A DNA stretch of 64,000 nucleotides from Daucus carota subsp. sativus (lineage: Eukaryota > Streptophyta > Magnoliopsida > Apiales > Apiaceae), in the NCBI RefSeq assembly GCF_001625215.2, contig NC_030385.2:4457135-4521134 (forward strand), given 5' to 3'. This document shows, in pieces, positions 56,553-64,000 of this stretch. The translations under genes were made by a program, and so were the position numbers. Numbering within the stretch: position 1 is the stretch's first letter; each line of letters starts with the position of its first letter. Under the pieces are notes generated by a model. It saw nothing but the letters and a program-made list of their open reading frames with translations, was not told where the DNA came from and made no database searches.

Positions 56553-58723
56553 TTGCCAAAATAGAGCAGTTAGACATTCTACCGTTTGTCATGGGGGAAT
56601 CCTAATAGATCTTGATGCAGTCGGTATGTTTTGCTACCTGTTCTCCATATTTTTCTTTCTGATTCTCCATCCCTTATCCCTCATTACTTAAATTTCTAGC
56701 ATATAGAAAGCCTAGGAAGTATATGTTAATAGAGTCTATTGTCTGTTGAATGTTTCAGGGCCAGGTATAAGTCAAACTGCAGATTCATTTATCCGAAGGA
56801 CTGTTCATGGCATCATAACGATAGCCTACTAGGTACCTTTTTTATGAAAAACACTTAGGTGACATAATTAGAAAGCTTTCTTGTTTAGACTTTTGTGTGA
56901 CTTGAATTCTTTAAGGTGGTCTTAGTGTCCTACTATTACCATATATCCCATCTCTCGTTATCTCAATTCTCATTGTTCCGTGATGGTTTCCTGTAGTTCA
57001 GCTTTTGAATGCGGAAGATCTTACAGTATTGTTATTCTCTATATGATTTGTGTGAGAAATTATTTGTTGTTTCTTAAGCATCCTAAAATGTGGGCGTTTA
57101 TGTTCTGTATTGAACAATTAAACATCTCAGGTATTTTACCACCACCTATATGTGTGTGTGTCCTCGATCTTTTTAATTTTCATAATTAGATTGATACGTA
57201 GAGATACATATTCGGTTTCCAGATGCAAACTATAATTTGAAGATATAGCTCTCTACTCGCTTTATGCCACCTGTCTAACTTCCTTTATCATCAAACATCA
57301 ACATTTGAAACATAGAGGGAAAACCATTGTTGACAATTTTGTAATTACGTTATGTGTATGAGTTGAGTTTTATCCTGCAACCTTTCTTTACATGAATCTC
57401 TTGTCAAGAATCCCCAAAAAGTTAGAAATTTTCTTTTTCCCAACCATTTTGGTTCCTATGTAAAACCGGATGCTACATGACAGGGTTTAAACGGGAGGGG
57501 TCTCATTATTAAGGTTTAATATGAGATAACTTTTTGATATTAAATATATTTTTCTCACAGACTGGTCTAAGTAATGGATTGTACTGACTGGTGTCACTCT
57601 GTTGTTTCAGGGGTTTTTTTGCCTTGCAGCGCCTGAAATTGATCATAACAAATTGCACTGTTATCATTTATTGGGTATCTTGTATTGTTATCTACTTGCA
57701 GTAAGATGCCTTATTACTTTCAAACCTAAATACTGACTGTTGATAGCTTCTTATTGCGAATTTGCAGTATCTGATATTCCATAAGTAGTTCGGTTGGGAG
57801 TTTACACGGATGTCATAACGTTTATTACTTCTGATGCAGTGGAAAGTGAATTGATACTCCACTTTACTGCTGCATTTTTTATGCAAGGCACCAATTTTTC
57901 ACCTGCTAGATTGCTGTTATACTTTTCCAAAATATTGGGTGCCAAGTGCAATCTGCAAGGAAGCCGAAGCTGCTACCAAACTAAAGCAATTTCAATGATA
58001 TCACTATCACCGTCATAAGTTTAGAAGTTGGCATTTAATTTCAGTGTGGGGGGTTAGTGGTGCTTAAGCTGTACTAGAGATGGCCGCTGGAACATGGATG
58101 ATCTGTATATGCTTGTAACGATTGCAACTACTGAAATGCTGCCGATCTTTGGGCTATATATCATTGCAGCACCATCATGTTTTTGTAGATGTTGAATGTT
58201 ACATGGGTGAAATTTTCTTTATGGTAAATTCTTATATAAGAAATAGGCTTCAGATTCAGAGAAGCCTGTGTGTATGTCCTTTGCTAAACTCTCTTTAATA
58301 AATTATCCTACCAGTTTATTTATCAACAGATGAACTGTTTCATTATTTACTTCCTTTCTCTTATTTTGCCAAGTCAATATTCACTTTCATGTTAATCCCA
58401 CTATATAACCTGGACGTATTTAAAACTTAAATGCCCTGTTTGAAACTGAGCTTTAAAAAGTGAAGATATAATGACACATTATTTAAATCTCTGTTGAAGG
58501 CTTGTTACCTCCACAAAAAATCTGATTTATACTAATCTTCTATGGTACAGCTTTTTGAATAACCTAGACCTGAAAAAATCTCCCTCCAATAGTGAAGGTA
58601 TCAGTTGTATAAATACTGCCTCATTTGCACAAATGAAAACCTCTTCACATCGTCTAACAGAAACATTCCTAAAAGCTTTTTTCCTACAAAATAATACTAA
58701 CAAGATGGCGTGTGCTTTGTGCC
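56553..58723. other. Convergent intergenic region between the two PPR genes
   Basis: Holds the 3' UTRs of both genes. Several frames of 60-80 codons lack family motifs. An alternatively spliced long 3' UTR of the left gene is possible but not demonstrable here. Confidence 0.4.
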
Positions 58724-61354
58724 TTACGAATAGCTCCATCCAAGCTCTTTCTTTAGGCCAGTTTGTTTCATCTCACTTCTGATCTTTACAACTTCATCCC
58801 ACTGACCTATATCAGCACAAATATTTGAAATTGAGATGAAAGCTCCAGCATCAGAAGGCTGCAACTCAATAGCCTTCTCTGCTGCTAGTTTCCCGAGCTC
58901 AACATCTCCATGTAGTTTGCAAGAAGAAAGTAGAGTTGCCCAGACTAAAGCATTGGGTTTTATAGGCATCTCATCGATGAATCTTTTTGCCTCCTCCAGT
59001 TTTCCAGAACGACCAAGAAGATCTACCATACATGCATAATGCCGATTACCTGGCTCAATGCCGTAGTCTTTGGTCATTGATTTTAGATGAAAATAGCCTT
59101 CGTCAACTAAACCGCTGTGGCTACAAGCAGATAAAACACCAACATAAGTTACTGAATCAGGTTTAATTCCTGATTCTTTCATAAGGTCATAAAGTCTCAA
59201 AGCCTCGCCACCTCTTCCATGCAAGGCATAACTTGTAATAATGACTGTCCAACTGATCACATCAGGTTTCTGTATATGATCAAATGCCTCACGGCAGTCA
59301 TTAATATTTCCAAATTTTGAATACATCATAACTAGCGAACTACCAACCGAAACTTCCGATTCTAAACCCAGTTTAATAATATGAGTATGCAATTGTAAGC
59401 CAACATACAGTATATCTAAACGTACAGCAGCCCCAACAAGAGATGACATTGTAAAGGAGTCGATTCCCAGATCAGTCATCAGCATGTAATGGAACAGCTC
59501 AAGTGAATCTTCGATTGATCCGTTTTGAGCTAAACCAGAAACCAGGGAAGAACATGCAACCTGATCTTTTACAGGAATCATGTTAAAAGTATTCCATGCC
59601 AAATGTAGAGCACCACATTTGGAGTACATATTTACTAGTGCACCACCTGCAACTGCATGTTTACTATTATCTCGACGGAGGGCATAAGCATGAACTTCTT
59701 TACCGTTCTTTAGTGAATGAAGAGCAGATAATGCAGTAAGAACAGCTATTAGAGTCTTGCCGTCAGGTTTAGCCTTGACAGATAGCATGTCTCTAAACAA
59801 CTGAATCGCTTTATATGCGCAGCCATGTTCAGCATAGCCAGCAATCATTGAAGCCCAAGAGACATTATCTTTCTGCGCAATTTGTTCAAATACCTTATAA
59901 GATTCATCTAAAAGGTCACATTTTGAGTACATTGTGGAAAGGGAACTGCCCACAGAAACATCATTCAGTAACCCATTTTTAAGACTAAGACAGTGAATCT
60001 GTCTACCCAGATTCGCGCATTCTACAATACTCAAGACACTACAAGTACTAAACATATCAGGTCTTAAACACTCCTGCAACATTCTCTGGAATAAAGCAAT
60101 TGCACTTTCTGAACTCCCATGCTTAGCACAAGCAGATATCATACCTGCCCATGCAACGACATGCTTCTTTTCTGCCTCTTTGAACACCAATTCAGCTAAG
60201 CCTACTGCTCCTATATTTGAGTACATATTAATCAACGAAGCGCTTATCACTGAATCTTTATACAACCCAATACGAAATATTAGACAATGAATCTGTTGAG
60301 CCCCTGTGATCATAGCAAGGTTAGCACAAGCAGCAATCACACTAGTGATGGTATACTTATTTGTTTCCACTCTCAGTTTTCGCATTTCATTAAATAATTG
60401 AAGAGCAGAAATAGAGTTTCCGTTCTGTACAAACCCGGAGATCATGGCAGTCCAAGATACTACATTACGGATTGGCATATACCAAAACTCCTTCGTGGCT
60501 TCGTCCATATGCCCACCTTTTGAATACATGTCAATGATAGCAGTAGAGACAAAGATATCTTCTCCAGCACCACATTTAATCACCCATCCTTGAACCCCTC
60601 TTCCCAGATCAAGTTCTTCCAGTGCAGTGCAAGCGGTTAATATGCTAGAAAACGTAAAACTATTTGGCAATGAAAATCCGCACATCTCATTAAAAATATC
60701 CAATGCCACCAAATTCTCCTTATTTTTAACAGCCCCAGAAATGATAGCATTCCAGCAAACTACATTCTCACAAGATACATCATAAAAAACCCTTAATGCA
60801 TCCTCAAAGCAACCACTTTTAGCAAATAGATCAATACTTCCAGCCCGCACATAACCATTCGTAAATAACCCATTCTTCATCACAAGCCCATAAATCTGCT
60901 TCCCATTAACATTATTTTGCAATGAGCAACACGCGGAAATCACCCCTCCATAAGTAAACTGATTAGGAACAAAACCCAATGAATGCATTCTACAAAACAC
61001 TCTCCAAGAATCATCATACAACAAATTCTCATTGTAACCAGAAACCATTATATTCCAAGAAACAACATTTAACTCAGGAATTTCCTCAAACACCTTAACT
61101 GCATAGTCCAAAGAACCAGATTTAAAGTAAAAATCGACCAAAGAATTAGCAAAGAAAGGATTTTTATGCATTTCATAGGCTCTGAGCAAATGGGCATGTA
61201 AGCATTTGGTGTCAGTGAATGTAAATTTTCTTGATTTGCTCCACTCATTAAAGACCTGTAACGGGTCAAAAAAAGACTCATTCTTTCTAAATCTACTAGC
61301 AAGAATAGCTGATGATTTCTCAACAAGGGCAAGAGATTTAAAAAATTTGTTCAT
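58724..61354 (-). CDS. OTP87: PLS-class PPR RNA-editing factor, OTP87-like
   Basis: An intronless 876-aa protein with a Lys/Arg/Ser-rich start (MNKFFKSLALVEKSSAILAS) suited to mitochondrial import, then a long array of P, L and S repeats (VVSWTAMISGFVQNGNSISA, LGRQIHCLSLKNGLLNDVSVGSSL and others). The C-terminus has E1/E2 motif sequence (GDVELGKLAAEKAIELQPSD...DEVVKIRSEM) and stops at LGWSYS, with no E+ or DYW domain. It matches Arabidopsis At1g74600, OTP87, required for editing of mitochondrial nad7 and atp1 transcripts. Lacking its own DYW deaminase, such a protein should need a DYW partner in trans. The ATG at 61354 is the first in frame. Confidence 0.94.
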   Translation of the reverse strand: MNKFFKSLALVEKSSAILASRFRKNESFFDPLQVFNEWSKSRKFTFTDTKCLHAHLLRAYEMHKNPFFANSLVDFYFKSGSLDYAVKVFEEIPELNVVSWNIMVSGYNENLLYDDSWRVFCRMHSLGFVPNQFTYGGVISACCSLQNNVNGKQIYGLVMKNGLFTNGYVRAGSIDLFAKSGCFEDALRVFYDVSCENVVCWNAIISGAVKNKENLVALDIFNEMCGFSLPNSFTFSSILTACTALEELDLGRGVQGWVIKCGAGEDIFVSTAIIDMYSKGGHMDEATKEFWYMPIRNVVSWTAMISGFVQNGNSISALQLFNEMRKLRVETNKYTITSVIAACANLAMITGAQQIHCLIFRIGLYKDSVISASLINMYSNIGAVGLAELVFKEAEKKHVVAWAGMISACAKHGSSESAIALFQRMLQECLRPDMFSTCSVLSIVECANLGRQIHCLSLKNGLLNDVSVGSSLSTMYSKCDLLDESYKVFEQIAQKDNVSWASMIAGYAEHGCAYKAIQLFRDMLSVKAKPDGKTLIAVLTALSALHSLKNGKEVHAYALRRDNSKHAVAGGALVNMYSKCGALHLAWNTFNMIPVKDQVACSSLVSGLAQNGSIEDSLELFHYMLMTDLGIDSFTMSSLVGAAVRLDILYVGLQLHTHIIKLGLESEVSVGSSLVMMYSKFGNINDCREAFDHIQKPDVISWTVIITSYALHGRGGEALRLYDLMKESGIKPDSVTYVGVLSACSHSGLVDEGYFHLKSMTKDYGIEPGNRHYACMVDLLGRSGKLEEAKRFIDEMPIKPNALVWATLLSSCKLHGDVELGKLAAEKAIELQPSDAGAFISISNICADIGQWDEVVKIRSEMKQTGLKKELGWSYS

Positions 61355-61655
61355 TTGAATTCATCAGACAAGAGAACACAGGATAAAAAACAGACAGAAC
61401 ATAACTTCAGCGGGAAAGGATCCTGGTATAAAAATGAGATTAAATATTTATTTTATTTTTTCATTTTAAAGCATGTCAAGATTGCCGAGTTGGTCGAAAG
61501 AAAAAAAAAATGGCCGAGTTGGGCTCACGCTCAAATATAGGTGCAGTTCGAGCAAGTTTAAAAAAAATGAATTTTTGTTTAAAGTTAAGAAGTGAAGTAG
61601 AAGTCAAAAGTAAAAATACTAATAAAGCGTTTGGAAAAGAAACAAAAGTTGTGAG
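61355..61655. other. OTP87 promoter side and left part of a MITE-like repeat
   Basis: Short spacer. From about 61575 (GTTTAAAGTTAAGAAGTGAAG) it resembles the repeat in the dioxygenase intron; that repeat continues beyond the hAT element at 62264. Confidence 0.45.
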
Positions 61656-62255
61656 CAGTGGCGGATCTAATCAAAATAATTCACCCAGCGGAATTGTTTA
61701 ACACGGACAGAATTTTTTCATAACATATAAATTACAAGTAAAACATAGTACCTTCATTCTTTTTTTCTATCGTTGATCAGACATCCTACAACCAGAATTT
61801 TGAACAAGAGTCAAGAGATAGTGAAGTTAGGCAAAAAAAATTAACCACACTCAAGTGTTTAGCAACCAAGAAATACTGATACTTTTTATGCCTTTAATCT
61901 CATAACACAACTATAAAAACTTTATGTAAATTCAGAACTTCAATTTTCTTTGATGCATTCTATCAAACAGTTTTAGGCTACAATTTGTATACTTAATATA
62001 AAACAAGTCAAAACTTGTAATAAAGCTACCTGAATTACTTTCTTCTGAATGTTGATTGAAATATCAATTCAATTATCCAAATTCCAAACTCCAGTTGATA
62101 GTGCTCGGCTGCTAGCGCTTGCTCTCTCTCTCAGTTTCTCTGTTAGACAACTATTACTTTTTTAATTTTCACCCAGCGGTAAAAATATTAACAGTAAAAC
62201 CTAGAAATTTTCACCCAGCATGAGCTGGGCCCGCTTACCTGTAAGTCCGCCTCTG
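61656..62255. mobile_element. Non-autonomous hAT element, 600 bp
   Basis: Left end CAGTGGCGGATCTA and right end TAAGTCCGCCTCTG are imperfect inverted repeats (CAGWGGCGGA...). The 8-bp target duplication GTTGTGAG is exact at 61648-61655 and 62256-62263, the size typical of hAT transposons. CACCCAGC recurs on both sides of the interior (about 61682, 62170, 62210). No transposase frame is present. It interrupts an older repeat. Confidence 0.92.
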
Positions 62256-62263
62256 GTTGTGAG

Positions 62264-62475
62264 ACAGAAGTTAGCATTCTCAGTTTCTTAGAAATGCTTC
62301 TACTTCTTTACACAAACGAGTCAAGAAAAATAGAAGCCGGAAGCAGAAGCTGTTTCGGGCAAACAAACAGACACAGCTTCTTAAAAGTGCTTCTACTTCT
62401 TTACACAAATGGACCAAGAAAAGTAGAAGCCGGAAGCAGAAGCTGATTCGGGCAAACAAACAGGCACACAGTGAA
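62264..62475. repeat. Right part of interrupted MITE-like repeat with a tandem duplication
   Basis: TTAGCATTCTCAGTTTCTTAG continues the repeat broken by the hAT element. A unit of about 85 bp (CTTCTACTTCTTTACACAAA ... AGAAGCCGGAAGCAGAAGCTG ... GGGCAAACAAACAG) is present twice, from about 62298 and from about 62391. Confidence 0.7.
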
Positions 62476-62511
62476 ATATACGAACGGTTACCAGGAATTA
62501 GGGGATGGGAG

Positions 62512-63255
62512 CAGTGTCCTACTTGGAGCCCTAAATATAATATAAAAAATTATGTCCTAGTAGTTTAATACATATTCTACTAAGTTCAACTCCAACAATG
62601 TGCCTTGTTTTCACTATATGTTTAATATTTTATTATTAGAAGTTCACTTTCATCATTAAAACATAATATAAAATAGAGAGAGAAAAAGAGGTGTTGATAA
62701 AAATTTATTATAAAATATGAGATATGGCAAGTAGAGAGAGTGCCTCAAAAATAGGGCTTGAATGGGTTGTCCTAGTGATATAGGGCATCACTAGGACATT
62801 GTTGGATCAAGTTTTTTCATCAAATGTCCTATATTATGACTTAAGACACTAAGAGCAAGTCCAACAGCTGCCCTATTTAGTGTCCTAAGTCATAATATAA
62901 GGCACTTGATTAAAGATATTGATCCAACAGTGTCCTAGTGATGCCTTATATCACTAGGACAACACCTTCAAGCCCTATATTTGAGGCACTCTCTCTCCTT
63001 GCCCTATCCCATATTTTATAATAAATTCCTACCAACACTCTATTTCTCTCCCTATTTTATATTATGTTTTAATGATGAAAGTGAACTTTTAATAATAAAA
63101 TATTAAACATATAGTGAAAATAAGGCACATTGTTGGAGTTGAACTTGATAGAATATGTCCTAAACTACTAGGACATAATTTTTTATATTATATTTAGAGC
63201 TCCAACTAGGACACTGTTGGACTTGCTCTAAATAGGGCAGCTGTTGGACTTGCTC
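62512..63255. mobile_element. Two copies of a Tourist-like MITE in inverted orientation
   Basis: The right copy (62853-63255, 403 bp) has GAGCAAGTCCAACAGCTGCCC and GGGCAGCTGTTGGACTTGCTC ends and TAA duplications at 62850-62852 and 63256-63258. The left copy (about 62512-62849) is the reverse complement of its interior (CCTAGTAGTTTAATACATATTC against GAATATGTCCTAAACTACTAGG) and lacks both termini. Together they form an inverted repeat with arms of about 335 bases and almost no spacer, able to make a very long hairpin RNA if transcribed. Confidence 0.85.
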
Positions 63256-63258
63256 TAA

Positions 63259-64000
63259 AGCACTTGTTACATGTCGTAGTGTTTTAAGACATCACTAGGA
63301 CATTATTGGAGTTTTGATTTGCTTCACGTGCCTTAAATTTTGATTTAGGACATCAATATAGGCACTCTTGGACTTGCTCTTATACACTATAAACAGCCTT
63401 AAACCCTAATATTGTTTGTACAGTTAACAAAAATATTTTGAAAATAGAAAAAGAACCCTGCAAATTAAGTTGTGTCACTTCATGATTTAAAAATAATTTA
63501 TGTTTAAAAATATAAATATTTCTTTCAGAAAACAAATTTGGTGTTTAATTTTACTTTTTAAAAAGGTCTCAGAAAATAGTTTTTAAAAATTAAAAAAAAT
63601 GAAATATTGTTTTAAAAATATAGAAATAGATATCAAATAAAACCTAATTTTCTATTGACGTGATTAATTGATCTGTTCTCATCCAGGAAGGTAAGATAAG
63701 GAGGAGATTGATTTGATGTTTTCTCATCCTGAGAAATTGAGAATAGTGGAATGCAGGATTGAGCAACCAACTAAAACTACATGCATACACGGGAGTGGCA
63801 ATTTCGTAGTGATTTTGAGTCCAAATTAAAATCACCTAAAATTTTAGAAATGAAATTCTAATTTCGGGTCATTTCGAGTCAATCATCGCTATCGCTTTTG
63901 GGTTATTTGAGTAAATCTGGTTGTTTCGTGTCAATCAGGTGATTTTCGGATCACTTTCGAGTTGTCTCAGTAAATCGAGTTGTGGACTGGGTCAATTTCA
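63259..64000. other. Spacer with a further MITE fragment
   Basis: 63259-63385 carries another fragment of the same MITE family, ending GGACTTGCTCTTA. The rest is AT-rich without a recognised gene; 63830-64000 repeats words such as TTTCGAGT/TCGGGT and TGGGTCAAT without clear structure. Confidence 0.5.

Noticed and set aside
1..64000. CRISPR arrays, bacterial operons, phage or viral genes
   Set aside because: None seen; all repeats resolve into plant transposon families, and gene structure is that of plant nuclear DNA.

Overview
The window is nuclear DNA of a flowering plant, almost certainly a core eudicot. Its genes have plant-type exon-intron structure with GT-AG borders, the families are plant-specific (class I TCP, PKS, P- and PLS-class PPR, plant 2-oxoglutarate dioxygenases), and the AT-rich spacers are packed with MITEs, Helitrons and Copia sequence. 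The many Stowaway MITEs with CTCCCTCCGTCCC ends would suit an asterid such as an Apiaceae species, but that is a guess. Exon borders were placed by reading splice sites and checking that phases and codon counts close.

Layout. 1-6063: a minus-strand Copia LTR retrotransposon with identical LTRs, a pol frame broken by one TAG, and a decayed gag. 6064-19190: gene-poor, with a Harbinger-type MITE array holding a perfect 213-bp tandem duplication, a bHLH47/PYE-like pseudogene, a Helitron, a LINE-type RNase H relic and Stowaway MITEs. 19388-20560: an intronless TCP14-like gene. 20561-30197: non-coding, with Tourist, Mutator, hAT and nested Stowaway elements. 30198-37377: a tandem pair of 2-oxoglutarate/Fe(II) dioxygenases, the left intact (316 aa) and the right frameshifted, flanking a broken LRR receptor-kinase fragment that carries a LINE end. 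39036-42386: a ten-exon NRP1/SET histone chaperone. 45669-46856: a PHYTOCHROME KINASE SUBSTRATE gene. 48699-51520: a four-exon ASC-1/TRIP4-type zinc-finger gene. 51600-53908: a dispersed repeat, a MITE, a tiny tRNA-like retroposon with 17-bp target duplications, and a Helitron. 54234-56552: a P-class PPR gene matching At1g74580. 58724-61354: a PLS-class PPR gene matching OTP87 (At1g74600). 61656-63255: a 600-bp hAT element nested in an older repeat, then two copies of one MITE in inverted orientation.

How the genes relate. They are independent nuclear genes, not a functional cluster. Two Arabidopsis neighbourhoods, recalled from memory, seem interleaved: NRP1 / PPR / OTP87 (At1g74560, At1g74580, At1g74600) and ASC-1 / TCP14 (At3g47610, At3g47620). 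That fits an ancestral block later split by duplication and gene loss. I see no convincing unknown molecular system. The best leads are element biology: a Copia copy that looks fresh by its LTRs but is internally broken, a minimal tRNA-like retroposon, Helitrons with internal duplications, and a possible siRNA-forming MITE hairpin.
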